A stretch of DNA of 64,000 bases from Bacteroidota bacterium (GTDB taxonomy: Bacteria > Bacteroidota > Bacteroidia > Cytophagales > Cyclobacteriaceae). Location of the stretch: NCBI GenBank assembly GCA_016866235.1, contig VGMW01000003.1:163625-227624 (forward strand), in the 5' to 3' direction. Numbering within the stretch: position 1 is the stretch's first letter; every line of letters starts with the position of its first letter. The translations under genes were made by a program, and so were the position numbers. Shown piece by piece: positions 27,051 through 37,604 of the stretch. The notes beneath the pieces are model-generated. The model saw only the letters and a list, made by a program, of their open reading frames with translations, made no database searches and was not told the origin of the DNA.

Positions 27051-28160
27051 TCAGCGTACACCAAACCTGTAGATGGTCCTTTGACGGTAGGTTTGTCCGG
27101 GCTTTAAAACTGTTGAAGGGTAATCCGGTTTATTTGGTGAATCGGGGTAATGTTGCGCTTCCAGGCAAAAGGCAGAACGAAATTCATAGGGTTTTCCACC
27201 CTTTCCGATGTCTCGTCCACTTAAAAAATTACCGGAGTAGAACTGTAAACCAGGCTCGGTGGTGAATACCTCCATAATTCTTCCTGAGGAGGGCTCAGAT
27301 ACCCTTGCCGCCAACGATAATTCTCCAGGTGTCTTTTTATTCAACACCCAGCAATGGTCGTATCCATTTCCCCGCTTTAATTGTTCATTTTCAATTGAGA
27401 TCCTCTCCCCTGCGGCGTGGGGATTCATAAAATCAAATGGTGTTTCTGTTACGGGCGCTGGCGCTCCGATTGGGATTAGTCCGGCATCAACCGGTAGGTA
27501 TTGATCAGCAAAAAGTTCAAAGCTGTGATCAAGGATATCACCACTCCCCTCACCCTTCAAATTAAAAAATGAATGGTGGGTTAGGTTAACGACCGTCTCG
27601 CGGGTGGTCACAGCCACATAGTCAATGATCAGTTCATTGTTGTCGTTGACCAGATATGTAACCGTTGCGGTAAGTTTGCCCGGATAACCCTCTTCCCCGT
27701 CTTCACTGATGTAAGTTAATTTCAAGGCATCGTGTCCATCAACATCTTCCTGTTTGGCTGACCACAAAACATTATGAAAACCATTTGGACCTCCATGAAG
27801 GGCATTGGCCCCATTGTTGGTGGCTAGCTTGAAGGTGTCGTTGCCTAGAATAAAATTTCCATTGGCGATGCGATTACCATACCGACCGATCAGTGCGCCA
27901 AAATATGGGTTGCCTTGTGGATACTGAGTAACGGAATCATATCCCAAAACAACATCTGCGAAGTTTCCGGAACGATCAGGCACGAGCAGTGAAACGACTT
28001 TACCACCAAAATTGGTGATGGTGACCGTCATTCCGGAGGCTCCTTTAAGGGTGAATAATTTTAATGACATATCATCTTCAGTTTGTGAGGCTTGCTCTGA
28101 ATTTTTTACGCAGCCGGTCAGTACAATGGCCAGGCCTATTAAGGTGGTGATGGTTTTCAT
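27051..28160 (-). CDS. galM: Periplasmic aldose 1-epimerase (galactose mutarotase), lipoprotein
   Basis: The product interconverts alpha and beta anomers of aldoses. A lipobox (VLTGC, Cys17) places it on a membrane facing the periplasm. The mutarotase fold motifs are present: LTITNFGGKVVSLLVPDR, GRYGNRIANG, the catalytic His region (VNLTHHSFFNL), and the catalytic Glu segment FCLEAQHYPDSPN near the C-terminus. The 369 residues are usual for the family. It lies downstream of the M1 aminopeptidase gene with a four-base overlap, so both are probably one transcript. Confidence 0.9.
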   Translation of the reverse strand: MKTITTLIGLAIVLTGCVKNSEQASQTEDDMSLKLFTLKGASGMTVTITNFGGKVVSLLVPDRSGNFADVVLGYDSVTQYPQGNPYFGALIGRYGNRIANGNFILGNDTFKLATNNGANALHGGPNGFHNVLWSAKQEDVDGHDALKLTYISEDGEEGYPGKLTATVTYLVNDNNELIIDYVAVTTRETVVNLTHHSFFNLKGEGSGDILDHSFELFADQYLPVDAGLIPIGAPAPVTETPFDFMNPHAAGERISIENEQLKRGNGYDHCWVLNKKTPGELSLAARVSEPSSGRIMEVFTTEPGLQFYSGNFLSGRDIGKGGKPYEFRSAFCLEAQHYPDSPNKPDYPSTVLKPGQTYRQRTIYRFGVR

Positions 28161-30766
28161 TTATTGGTTTCAATTTTAAAAAATTTCCGGCGAATGGTGT
28201 TTGCTCTTTTTACCTGATCAATGGATTGTAAAACTGCCCGCCTTAAGAAGGGTGAAAGATCTGGGCGTGCAGCCAAATACGCATCAACTACTTTTAGCGC
28301 GGCATCTGAATAATGGTTGGTTAGGGAGACTTCGAGCCACCCTTTTGGAAAAAATATGTCACCTGTTTGCTGAATTTCTTCAAGCATATTCAGGCTTTCA
28401 CCAAGGTAATTGAAGGATTCATCTACCCTCGTTGGATGGTGCAGGTACCGTAAACCCTCCAGCACCCATGGTTCTTGTACGCGCTCGGCAGGATTTTTTA
28501 GCTTATTGAAGAATGAAGTTCGGCTGGAGACAGATGGCGAAACAGGTGTAGAAATAAATTGAAGCTGAGCTTTGCGGTCAGGATTGGTTAGTCGATTCAA
28601 TTCAACATCAATGATTGAATCAGAAAGTGAGGGAAGTCTGAGGGAAAGGCCCAAGGCAAGGTTCATACGATCAGATTCAGAAATTTTAAGGCCAAAATCG
28701 CGTTTTCCCATCCAGATGCTTTTAAGCTGTCTGGTTCCGTTTTCGGTGGTTGCAATGGATCGGAAAAGATTGAAGAGTGTACGGCGCACGGAGATGTTGC
28801 TTTCCGTGTCCAGACGGTTAAGCACTACCTCCTCTGCGCTTGCTGAAATCGAGGATCGACTTGCTGAAGGCAAAAATTTCCAATAGAGGTCTGAAAACCT
28901 GGATGATATGTAGTCCAGGATCAAAGGGTTTTTCTCGCTTTGAATTCCCTGTAACAGTGCATTTGCCAAGTATTCCGGATGGACATTGGCTTGAAGAAAT
29001 TCCTCCCACAACATGATCCAGGTTCCAGCTTTACGTACAGGATTAACCTCCTTATGAATTGATGAAAGTGCATCCTCAACCATGATCTGATCAAGCTTAA
29101 AATATCCATATCCCCTGCTGTCCGAATTCGGAATGATCTTACTGCCAGGAAGAATCCTTTGATCCTTAATGACAAGCTGACTTCCACTCATGGGTAAATC
29201 AATTTGAAAAGTATCAGACGAATTGTTGAGTAATGAAACCTGAATTGATTGCGGCCAATTGATTTTCCTGGAAGGATCCATCAGGCTGACTTCCAGTGAA
29301 CCCTTTGAGAGGCTAAAATGGTATCCTGGCATCCCTGGCTGCTTAATCCAGGAGCTATTCCAGTCGTTTAAATTTTTATTGGTCTGTTTTGACAACACCG
29401 CCAGGAGATCATCCCATGAAGCATTGGCGTATTGATATTTCTTTAGATAGCTGGATAAGCCCTTTCGAAAATTTTCTTCACCCATCATCGATTCCAGGTT
29501 TCGCATCATGATGGGTGCTTTTTGATAGATAATGGCACCGTAAACCGTACCTGCCATATTAAGGTTTGGGAGATTCTGCTGAATCGGATTTGCTCCAGCG
29601 GTACGATCGATCGCATAGGCCGAGGGGTAGTGAGCTAGCAAAAACCGGAGTTCATGGTTGATTTCAGGAAAGGAAGGGTTAACCATTTTAGCCGCCATCA
29701 GATTAGCAAAAACCTCTTTTAGCCAGACATCAGAAAACCACTTCATGGTAACCAGATTACCAAACCACATGTGTGCGACTTCATGGGAAATAAGAGAGGC
29801 GCGGGAAAGTTGTTCATTAATGGAAGCTCCTTCATCCAGAAAAAGACTACCTTCTTTATAAAAGATACTTCCAGGATGTTCCATTCCACCGTATTGAAAA
29901 GGTGGCAGCAAAGCAAAATCAAGCTTTGGATACGGGTATTGGATGCCAGTGTACTCCTCCATCCATCGAAGCGCTTTGGTATGAAGACTGAAAATGACAT
30001 CAACATTAGATCGAACCTTCTTTGAATCGTTTTCACGGTAATACATCGTCATACCGGATTCATGCGTCAACTTTTGAAACTTTCCAGCTGCAAATGCAAA
30101 CTGATAGGTACTGAGGTGATCAGCTTTTGAGAATTTTATGGTTTTACTTTCAAGGGAGGAGTCCAACGAAACTTTTGAACCATTAGAAACGGCTTCCCAA
30201 TCTGGAGGAATTTTTAAAGAGAGTTGGAAGCTGGCTTTAAGATCAGGCTGATCGAAGGACGGAAAGCAGTCGGAGGCTCGGTCGGGCACCAACAACGTGT
30301 AAAGGAATTCAGGATTTCTGTTCAAAGAGCCCTCGCCTGCCAGAAATTGAATACGGGCTTCATTTTTGCCGACGTAAAGCGCAGCGCCTGGAAGAATGAT
30401 ATGCCCATATTGAATGATCTTTTCTGAAACTGATACTGTGCTGCTGTTGGAGTGTAACAGTTTGTCATTCAATGTTATTTTTTGAATATTTTCAGCCGAA
30501 TCCTTGAAATCCAGGAGGAGTTGATTAGGAATTTTTTCCAGATCAAAGACAATTTTAATTGCTGCAGGAATGGAGTCGTTCTTATCTCTTGGAATTTCAA
30601 AATACAACTCATAATTAAGGTTGCTGATGTACGATTTGCGGCTGGCAGCCAGCTTTTCTGAGACCCCGGGCTCTACTGGATTGTCCTTACATCCAACGAG
30701 CAGCAGGCTGAATAATATCAGGGCAACTGGATTGAGTGCAAAATGCTTTGGAAGCGACATGTTCAA
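28157..30766 (-). CDS. M1-family zinc aminopeptidase, lipoprotein
   Basis: A lipobox (LLLVGC, Cys26) anchors this 869-residue enzyme to the envelope. The catalytic centre is intact: zinc ligands H328 and H332 in HEVAH, third ligand E351 in WLKEVFA, and the aminopeptidase exopeptidase motif GGMEH at 293-297, a variant of GxMEN. The order is the usual beta saddle, thermolysin-like domain and helical C-terminal domain (about 500-869). It would trim peptides from the N-terminus in the periplasm. The final helices are long, as in ERAP-like members. It shares a four-base overlap with the mutarotase gene downstream. Confidence 0.9.
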   Translation of the reverse strand: MNMSLPKHFALNPVALILFSLLLVGCKDNPVEPGVSEKLAASRKSYISNLNYELYFEIPRDKNDSIPAAIKIVFDLEKIPNQLLLDFKDSAENIQKITLNDKLLHSNSSTVSVSEKIIQYGHIILPGAALYVGKNEARIQFLAGEGSLNRNPEFLYTLLVPDRASDCFPSFDQPDLKASFQLSLKIPPDWEAVSNGSKVSLDSSLESKTIKFSKADHLSTYQFAFAAGKFQKLTHESGMTMYYRENDSKKVRSNVDVIFSLHTKALRWMEEYTGIQYPYPKLDFALLPPFQYGGMEHPGSIFYKEGSLFLDEGASINEQLSRASLISHEVAHMWFGNLVTMKWFSDVWLKEVFANLMAAKMVNPSFPEINHELRFLLAHYPSAYAIDRTAGANPIQQNLPNLNMAGTVYGAIIYQKAPIMMRNLESMMGEENFRKGLSSYLKKYQYANASWDDLLAVLSKQTNKNLNDWNSSWIKQPGMPGYHFSLSKGSLEVSLMDPSRKINWPQSIQVSLLNNSSDTFQIDLPMSGSQLVIKDQRILPGSKIIPNSDSRGYGYFKLDQIMVEDALSSIHKEVNPVRKAGTWIMLWEEFLQANVHPEYLANALLQGIQSEKNPLILDYISSRFSDLYWKFLPSASRSSISASAEEVVLNRLDTESNISVRRTLFNLFRSIATTENGTRQLKSIWMGKRDFGLKISESDRMNLALGLSLRLPSLSDSIIDVELNRLTNPDRKAQLQFISTPVSPSVSSRTSFFNKLKNPAERVQEPWVLEGLRYLHHPTRVDESFNYLGESLNMLEEIQQTGDIFFPKGWLEVSLTNHYSDAALKVVDAYLAARPDLSPFLRRAVLQSIDQVKRANTIRRKFFKIETNK

Positions 30767-30806
30767 AAGTACCGCTACCAGCTTTTAAATCAAACAACCA
30801 ATCAGA

Positions 30807-33113
30807 TCAGAAGTCAAGTCGCCAAGTAAGCACGGGAATTATTCCCAACTGATACCGTGGCTTGATGGAGCGAAGGAAGGTGTCGTAATAATATCCAGCA
30901 CTATTTAACCGGTTCGTGACATTTTGAATATCAATTGAAATGGTCCTGGTGAATTTGGTTTTATTTTTTCTCCAGTTTACCCGAAGGTCAAGTCTCTGGT
31001 AATTGGGTAATTGAATGGCATAACCGCTTTGGTGGGTAAAAATGGTTGTGCCTGCAGCTTCAGAAGCCTCCTGGTCGATAACCGGTTGACGCTGTCCACC
31101 GAAGGCTAAGATTTTTATGTGCAACCCAATAACTTGTTTTCTCAATTGCCATTCCTTACCTGACAGGAATGCGCTGGTATATCGTCCGGAAAATCTTGTA
31201 GGCAAAAACTTGCCAGATTGATCATCCTTGAATCGGGAAGTATAAAGACTTCCGGAAGCAGAAAAATAAAAGTTATTGTTGAATTTTTTCTCCACGTTAC
31301 CTTCTACTCCTTGATGAATGGCATTACCCTCCACCAATGTTTCTGCAAGCATAAACTCGTCAAATTGATTGATCCAGGAAAGCGTATTAACGGCATTGGA
31401 AGTTACGGGTATCCTGGTTAGGTAATGACGATAAATGGAACTCCTGAAGGTTAAGCCAGTGCCCAATGAACGTGAATATTCCATATATAATTGATGGGAT
31501 TTGGTCATGGGGAGTCTTCGAAATCCAGGTTGCGCCAGAAGTATGGCAGGCTGTGTTTGACTGGTGATTCCGTAACCGCCAGATAGGAGTCCTCCAATAA
31601 ACCGGTGATTCACCACCATCCTGGGTTCGAATGAACCAGAAGACGATGCTGTATTAAAAACATAACGTAGCGCGGTATTCCATTTCCATCCCAGGAAATT
31701 CCAAGTCCAGGAGGTAAAGGGCTGGAATAAAAAAGTAGAAACCCTACCACTGAAAGACGAGAAGTCGGGCCCAATTCCTGACGAGGAAACTGTTCTGATG
31801 GCCAGGTCGTCATGGGTAGAAGAAAAATTCAAACCAGATTCACTTGAATAATATTTTCGGTTCTCAGTGATTTGAATAAATCCGGAAATGACGGATTTGA
31901 TAAAACTGGAAGAATCGCTCATTAGATGCGGAAATGGAACCGGCTTGCTTAAAGCATGTCTATCCTGGTTGATACCGGAGAAGGCCAAGCCAGTTTTTAG
32001 ATACTGTGAATTCCAAATCTTTTTCTCCAGCCTCAACCCCACCCCTTGTACACCACCACTAAAATGAATGTTGTACCGATCTTTTTCGGATTCCCAGTTG
32101 GATTGATCCTTCGCCAGAAATTCATTGGAACTTACTCCAGCGAAACCGAATACTGAGAGCGTTCCACCTTTTCTGAGCGGATTAAAAAAATGAAACGTAA
32201 GATCACTGAAATTAATCTCCTCATCTCCAAAATTTACGCCCGCTTTGCTTAACAATCCGACCGTTGAATATCGGAAGTTGACCAGGTAGGAACCGTTCGC
32301 TTTAGAAGACAACGGACCTTCTGCAGATAAATCGATACCCAATAGGCCAGCCTGTACACCGTATTCAGGCTTCTCCTGGTTGCCTATCCTTAGACTCATA
32401 TCAATCGCGCCTGAAAGGACATTACCAATGCTGGCCGGTAATACCCCATTGTAAAAATTAGTTTTGTCCAAGACTTGTGCGCTTAGCACACTTACACCAC
32501 CACCGGTACTGACCGGTCGATCGTTAAGCGTGCCTGCGTTGGCGAGGTGGTTAGGATTAACGATGTCTAAGCCCTGAAGCCGCCACAAAATTGCATTGGG
32601 TGAGTAGCCACGGATGGCAATGCTGTTGCCCTGATCGTTTGCAGGCACTACACCTGGAAGTGTTGTGGCCAAGCGAAGTGGATCAAAGAAATTGGCTGCC
32701 ACCCGAATTGTTTTTTCAATGGCGAGACCATAGTTACCGGGCACTATTTCCTGTCGGGCGGAAGAGACTTCAATTTCGTCCAACTCAATGGGTACAAGAC
32801 TTTCCTTCAGCTCGACGGTCAGCTCAATTTTTTTCGCAGCTGTTACCAAAACTTCCTGCCCATCAAAAACAAGCCCCGGGAATGCTGCTGATAACAGGTA
32901 TCGACCTACAGGAACCTGATTAAAAAGAAATCGACCCAGGGAATCCGATTGGGCTGAGTATGGTTGCTTGCCTTGAAGAATGAGGGCGACATTTGGAAGA
33001 GGGCCGGAAGGACCAATGACTCTACCCCCTACTGCTTGGGTTGCCTGACCACACACTATTAGGGTATGGAGTAGTGACAGGATAAATACATAGAGGAAAG
33101 GACGTAAGTTCAC
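30807..33113 (-). CDS. TonB-linked outer-membrane receptor with carboxypeptidase-regulatory-like N-terminus
   Basis: A signal peptide is followed by a carboxypeptidase-D-regulatory-like domain (about 25-115; LPNVALILQGKQPYSAQSD). Next comes a plug domain (LRLATTLPGVVPANDQGNSIAIRGYSPNAILWRLQGLDI) and a barrel of about 500 residues that ends on a hydrophobic strand (LGIIPVLTWRLDF). This layout is the Bacteroidota TonB-dependent transporter pattern. No SusD-like partner is adjacent, so it is not a standard glycan-uptake pair, and its substrate is unknown. It lies 40 bases from the aminopeptidase gene and shares its strand, so it may be co-transcribed. Confidence 0.88.
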   Translation of the reverse strand: MNLRPFLYVFILSLLHTLIVCGQATQAVGGRVIGPSGPLPNVALILQGKQPYSAQSDSLGRFLFNQVPVGRYLLSAAFPGLVFDGQEVLVTAAKKIELTVELKESLVPIELDEIEVSSARQEIVPGNYGLAIEKTIRVAANFFDPLRLATTLPGVVPANDQGNSIAIRGYSPNAILWRLQGLDIVNPNHLANAGTLNDRPVSTGGGVSVLSAQVLDKTNFYNGVLPASIGNVLSGAIDMSLRIGNQEKPEYGVQAGLLGIDLSAEGPLSSKANGSYLVNFRYSTVGLLSKAGVNFGDEEINFSDLTFHFFNPLRKGGTLSVFGFAGVSSNEFLAKDQSNWESEKDRYNIHFSGGVQGVGLRLEKKIWNSQYLKTGLAFSGINQDRHALSKPVPFPHLMSDSSSFIKSVISGFIQITENRKYYSSESGLNFSSTHDDLAIRTVSSSGIGPDFSSFSGRVSTFLFQPFTSWTWNFLGWKWNTALRYVFNTASSSGSFEPRMVVNHRFIGGLLSGGYGITSQTQPAILLAQPGFRRLPMTKSHQLYMEYSRSLGTGLTFRSSIYRHYLTRIPVTSNAVNTLSWINQFDEFMLAETLVEGNAIHQGVEGNVEKKFNNNFYFSASGSLYTSRFKDDQSGKFLPTRFSGRYTSAFLSGKEWQLRKQVIGLHIKILAFGGQRQPVIDQEASEAAGTTIFTHQSGYAIQLPNYQRLDLRVNWRKNKTKFTRTISIDIQNVTNRLNSAGYYYDTFLRSIKPRYQLGIIPVLTWRLDF

Positions 33114-33227
33114 GGCCCAAAAAAAGCAAAGAATAGTCAGCCGGAGGTTAGAATGGGATTAAAAAGTTGGCCCTAAAAAGAAATTGATAAGGGCTTTCTA
33201 TCAATGTAGGAAATCGTGGTATAAAAA

Positions 33228-33250
33228 AACGCCCGGTAAAACCGGGCGTT
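33228..33250 (-). terminator. Rho-independent terminator for the TIM-barrel gene cluster
   Basis: The hairpin AACGCCCGGT-AAA-ACCGGGCGTT is a perfect 10-bp stem. On the minus strand it is followed by a run of seven T (opposite the A run at 33223-33229). It lies 38 bases past the stop of the gene at 33288-34142 and ends the long minus-strand sugar-oxidation cluster. Confidence 0.88.
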
Positions 33251-33287
33251 TCAGGTTCAATATTAATTCAATCTTAATGGATCAACA

Positions 33288-34142
33288 TCAACCAAGGACT
33301 TTCAAAAGGCTCTGAATAGAATTTTTTACGCTCTGGGAGGAGGAAACCGGATAGGTTTCCTGTTCAATGTAAAAGTGCTTCATGCCAGACTCCGAAGCCT
33401 TTGCGAAAATTGGTGTAAAGTCAATACTACCAGTTCCTACATCAGCATTTTTAGATCGATCAGACTTATCCATATCCTTGACATGCCACTGTTCAAAACG
33501 TCCAGGATAGGCTTTAAAATATTCAAGTGGATTTTTACCAGCATTTACCACCCAGTATAAATCCAATTCAATGGATACCATTTTTGGATCCAGCTCCTTA
33601 AGCATTACATCCATAATGGTCTTGCCTTCCACCTGTCCGAACTCAAATGCATGGTTGTGGTATCCCATTCGCAAACCTCGCTTTGCCGCCACCTCTGCAC
33701 CCTGATTAATTGTCGCACAGGTCTTCTTTAATGCATCAAGCGTATTGTAATACTTGTTCTCCAAATAGGGAACCACCACATATTTCTGACCCATTGCCGC
33801 TGCATCATCACACGCTTTCTCCCACCCACTGGAAACCAGGTCAATTCCATAATGCCCACTCACGGTACGCATACCCAAACTCTTCACATGCACTGCATAA
33901 TCCGATACTGTAAGTCCAAATAACTTTCCGTTACCATATCCATACGTTTCCAATTCCTTATACCCATAGGAAGCAACATCGGATAATATCTTCTTCGGAT
34001 CTTTTCCAATGACATCTCTGAGCGAATACAGCTGAAGTCCAACTCTATCTTTATAGGTTGACGCACCAGCAAGGAGATTGTTTACTGTACCAGCAGCCAG
34101 TGATGTTAATGCGAGCTGTTTAACAAAGGATCTTCTTTTCAT
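33288..34142 (-). CDS. Exported sugar-phosphate isomerase/epimerase-like TIM barrel (Tat-like signal)
   Basis: This xylose-isomerase-like (AP-endonuclease 2 family) TIM barrel has an N-terminus MKRRSFVKQLALTSLAAG resembling a twin-arginine signal with RR at 3-4. I use the ATG at 34142, because an upstream one at 34175 would overlap the preceding gene by 11 bases and precede the signal. Metal-site features are present: MGYHNHAFEF, SIELDLYWV, the QWHVKDMDKS His-Asp segment and FYIEQETY near the end. Relatives isomerise or epimerise sugars, including 3-keto sugars. It is the last gene of the cluster before the terminator. Confidence 0.85.
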   Translation of the reverse strand: MKRRSFVKQLALTSLAAGTVNNLLAGASTYKDRVGLQLYSLRDVIGKDPKKILSDVASYGYKELETYGYGNGKLFGLTVSDYAVHVKSLGMRTVSGHYGIDLVSSGWEKACDDAAAMGQKYVVVPYLENKYYNTLDALKKTCATINQGAEVAAKRGLRMGYHNHAFEFGQVEGKTIMDVMLKELDPKMVSIELDLYWVVNAGKNPLEYFKAYPGRFEQWHVKDMDKSDRSKNADVGTGSIDFTPIFAKASESGMKHFYIEQETYPVSSSQSVKNSIQSLLKVLG

Positions 34143-34164
34143 AAAAAAATCAATTTTTTGTTTT

Positions 34165-37100
34165 CTATTGAGCACCTAAACCGGCATGCACAAAAATGAA
34201 CAATGACTTGTCTTTCCCTGCTGTCGGATTTTTAAATACGATGGTAATGTCGCCCCTATCCGGTAATCCATTAAGTCCTACTGTAGCAGACCGCATGGAA
34301 ACTCCCGCCTGAATCGGAATTGCAGGAGCCGACAACAAATTGGCTGTTCCCAGTTTTTTTCCATCCGGTCCACCCAAAAAAATCTCAGCATTTCCTCCCG
34401 GACTAGACTCACCGATTAGAACCACTCTTGGAGAAATTGAATTGATCTGTCGCAAATCCACATCCTTAAAGGTGACAAACGAGCCGTCAAATACATTATT
34501 GAAGATTTTTCCTCCCCTATTGTCAGCGTCCGCGCGCATGCCAGGACTCATCACCACATTATCTGCTGCAGTGAGGTAAGGTGATTTCAAAACTTTTTCA
34601 CTAGAAACCGTCAATGATGGAAGTCCATCTTTACCCTTGTCGCTGTATCGGGCAGAAATAAGGTAGACGCCTCGGGTATTCATTGGATTGGCATCTGCAT
34701 TCTCAAACTTAAGATCACCCGCGATCTTCATCTGTCCCTTCTTTTCTTTCGCAAGGGACAAAATATACGATGCCATTTGAGACGCATTCTCTTTAGATAT
34801 CTGAGGATGGGCAGCCATCGCCACATCACCCCAAACTCCGGAGCCACCCTTTATAATTTTATCACTGAGTCTGTCTATGGCTGATGGATCTTTTTCATAC
34901 TTCTTTGCCACATCCAGGTATGCAGGGCCAGCTGACTTCTGGTCAATCAAATGGCAACTTTTACAATCACTTTCCGCAATCAACAATTCACCGGGGTGAT
35001 TGGGCTGCTGATGACCTTGTGCAGCAAGTGTTTTATCGTATCCCTGCGCAACAAAACTTGCGCTCACAGAAACTTTGTCCGATGGAATGGTGCCGTCTTC
35101 TGTTGAACCGTCCTCAGCATCGGTAACGGATACTTTGTACTTACCAGTTTTACCTGCAAAGAAATAAGTTTCATTTCCCTGAACGGAGATGTTGATCTGA
35201 GGTGTGGCATTGCCTGCAATAATTACCAGTTCAGCTGTCGCTGAAGTGCCTTCTTTATCTGTTATTTTAAGCATAGGACGGTACACACCAGGTTTAGCAA
35301 GGGTATAGCTAAACTTTCCATCGGCTGAACTTAATTCTTTGCCATCAATGGAAAGGCTATAGGTTAATGCGCCAGCGTCAGGATCTTCACTGCCTTCAGC
35401 AGAAAATTGAACCTGAAGAGGTACTGAGCCCGAAGTCTTGTCCGCCGAAAATTTCGCAACGGGTACACGATTGTTTGGATTCCAATCGATGCGGCACAGC
35501 CGTGCATCTTCATTATGACCAAACCACTTTGTTCCATACTCCAAAACATAGAGCCTTCCATCAGGACCGAATTCCATGTCAATCGGGTTGTTGAAGGTGG
35601 TCTTGTCCATGAAAGGTTCGATGTCGGTTATTTTTCCATTTTCATCCAAACTCACCAAGCGCATCCAACCACGCATCCATTCATAAATTATAAGTTTACC
35701 ATTAAAGTAGTCGGGGAATGCATTAGGCTGACCTTTAAAATCATCGCTATAAAAGACTGGTCCTGCCATCGCATTTCTTCCACCAGTGCGCATCAAAGGA
35801 AAATCCGGAGACTCCGCATAGGGGTAATAAATGAACGGATCTGACAAAGCAGGCAAATCAGCTTTACCGGTATTGTTGGCTGAAAGATTTTTAGGCGCCT
35901 TGGGATCCTGACCAGGTGAAACCGTTTTCTTATCAAAATCATAATTCGCATAAGCGTAATTGTTTCCGATGAAGAGTGGCCAGCCAAAATATCCAGGGCC
36001 TTTTGCCAGGTTTACTTCATCGTAACCTCTGGGTCCTCTGGACTCGCTGTCGGTGCCGGCATCAGGTCCGACTTCACCCCAATAGAGGTATTTCCGTTTG
36101 CTATCGAACGAAATACGATATGGATTCCGCAATCCCATCGTATAAATCTCAGGTCGCGTTTTAGGTTCACCTTTTGCGAATAAGTTGCCTTCAGGTATGG
36201 TATAGGAACCATCTGGCTCAGGGTGGATTCTAAGGATTTTACCCCTCAAATCATTGGTATTGGACGATGATCCACGCGCATCAAAAGGTGTCCGACCTGG
36301 TCTATCGTCGGATGGAGAATAGCCATCGGATTCAAATGGATTGGTATTGTCGCCCGTAGAAATAAACAGGTTTCCATCCGGATCGAAAGTTAGTGAGCCT
36401 CCCGTATGACAACAGGTCTGGCGTTGAACAGGCACATCGAGCATCTGTTTTTCCGTAGACATATCAATTTTGCCATCCTTGAATTCAAAACGACTCAAAA
36501 CATTTGCAGAACGATCCGGGTGCGAATAGAAGACATAAAGCCAATTGTTTTCCTTGAAGTTTGGATCCCGTGTAAGTCCAATCATTCCATCTTCTGACTT
36601 ACTCCATACATTAAACGTATTAATCAACTTCAGTGAATCGGTCGAGGGGTCATACAACTTAACGCCACCTTTACGCTCAACAAAAAGTATTTTACCATCA
36701 GGAAGGATTGTCATCTCTGTTGGTTCGTCAAGGAAATATTTCAAGACCACTTTGGAGAAGCGGTTTTCTTCAGGTGCCCGTTTCGCGGTGGCTTTGTTGT
36801 AGCTGATTTTGGCAGGACCAACGGCATAATCCAAGCCCAATTCTACTGCATTCATGAAGTCAGCATCTTTGTAGCTCTGGTTGGTGTGACCGAAACCGAT
36901 GTAAAAGGATCGTCCACCGTCGTAATCATGATACCACATAATGGGATGGTCGGCTCCATTCTCTCCTCCCTTGTATGACGATTCCTCCAGATTGTAAAGG
37001 ATCTTAATGTCAGGAGAGATTTTTTTGTAATTGTACCATTCATCCCAACGCTTCCATTCCGGCTTCAGTTTACCTTCTTTGTCACCAGGAAAATCATTTA

Positions 37101-37524
37101 CTTTTTTCATCACTGCTTCCTGTTGAGCTGGGTGACTCTTGAAATAGGCGCCGACAAGTTTACCATACCACCACCAATCGTATTCGGTATCAGCTGCAGC
37201 ATGGATTCCGAGGTATCCACCACCGGCCTGTATAAACCGCATGAAATCGGACTGTTGCTGAAGATTCAACACATCGGCTGTTGTTGACAGAAATACAACG
37301 GCATGGTATTTCTTAAGATTTTCTTCGGTGAATGCTTCTGCTGATTCAGTGGTATCGACCCGATATCCTTTTTTAGCCCCAAGGTTCATGATCGCCAGTT
37401 TTCCGGAGTCGATTGATTCGTGTCTGTAGCCTTTCGTTTTGGAGAAGATTAGAACGGCTGGCTGCTGATTGCATGAGGTGAGCACCCATGAAAGGATCAG
37501 AAGGGTTAGGATGGATCTAAACAT
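34165..37524 (-). CDS. Giant ThuA / sugar-dehydrogenase / PKD / cytochrome c fusion (1119 aa)
   Basis: A signal peptide (ending LTSC, possible lipobox at about residue 18) is followed by several domains. A ThuA domain (about 25-235; VLIFSKTKGYRH, GGGYLGIHAAAD) comes first. A glucose/sorbosone-dehydrogenase beta propeller follows (about 260-690), with DGKILFVERKGGVKLY, RQTCCHTGGSL, NDLRGKILRIHPE and DMEFGPDGRLYVLEY. Next is a PKD-like domain (about 690-785). A class I cytochrome c has heme motif CKSCH at 854-858 and a Met ligand in VAMAAHP, and a C-terminal carbohydrate-binding-like beta domain runs from about 940 to 1119. A propeller that oxidises a sugar with its own electron carrier fits the neighbouring cytochrome and isomerase genes. 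Confidence 0.88.
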   Translation of the reverse strand: MFRSILTLLILSWVLTSCNQQPAVLIFSKTKGYRHESIDSGKLAIMNLGAKKGYRVDTTESAEAFTEENLKKYHAVVFLSTTADVLNLQQQSDFMRFIQAGGGYLGIHAAADTEYDWWWYGKLVGAYFKSHPAQQEAVMKKVNDFPGDKEGKLKPEWKRWDEWYNYKKISPDIKILYNLEESSYKGGENGADHPIMWYHDYDGGRSFYIGFGHTNQSYKDADFMNAVELGLDYAVGPAKISYNKATAKRAPEENRFSKVVLKYFLDEPTEMTILPDGKILFVERKGGVKLYDPSTDSLKLINTFNVWSKSEDGMIGLTRDPNFKENNWLYVFYSHPDRSANVLSRFEFKDGKIDMSTEKQMLDVPVQRQTCCHTGGSLTFDPDGNLFISTGDNTNPFESDGYSPSDDRPGRTPFDARGSSSNTNDLRGKILRIHPEPDGSYTIPEGNLFAKGEPKTRPEIYTMGLRNPYRISFDSKRKYLYWGEVGPDAGTDSESRGPRGYDEVNLAKGPGYFGWPLFIGNNYAYANYDFDKKTVSPGQDPKAPKNLSANNTGKADLPALSDPFIYYPYAESPDFPLMRTGGRNAMAGPVFYSDDFKGQPNAFPDYFNGKLIIYEWMRGWMRLVSLDENGKITDIEPFMDKTTFNNPIDMEFGPDGRLYVLEYGTKWFGHNEDARLCRIDWNPNNRVPVAKFSADKTSGSVPLQVQFSAEGSEDPDAGALTYSLSIDGKELSSADGKFSYTLAKPGVYRPMLKITDKEGTSATAELVIIAGNATPQINISVQGNETYFFAGKTGKYKVSVTDAEDGSTEDGTIPSDKVSVSASFVAQGYDKTLAAQGHQQPNHPGELLIAESDCKSCHLIDQKSAGPAYLDVAKKYEKDPSAIDRLSDKIIKGGSGVWGDVAMAAHPQISKENASQMASYILSLAKEKKGQMKIAGDLKFENADANPMNTRGVYLISARYSDKGKDGLPSLTVSSEKVLKSPYLTAADNVVMSPGMRADADNRGGKIFNNVFDGSFVTFKDVDLRQINSISPRVVLIGESSPGGNAEIFLGGPDGKKLGTANLLSAPAIPIQAGVSMRSATVGLNGLPDRGDITIVFKNPTAGKDKSLFIFVHAGLGAQ

Positions 37525-37604
37525 ATTTTTAGGGTAAGGGTTTTAAAATGGAAAAAGGCCGACAAAATCATGCCGGCCATAGGTTCAAGTATGAGCAGTG
37601 GTTT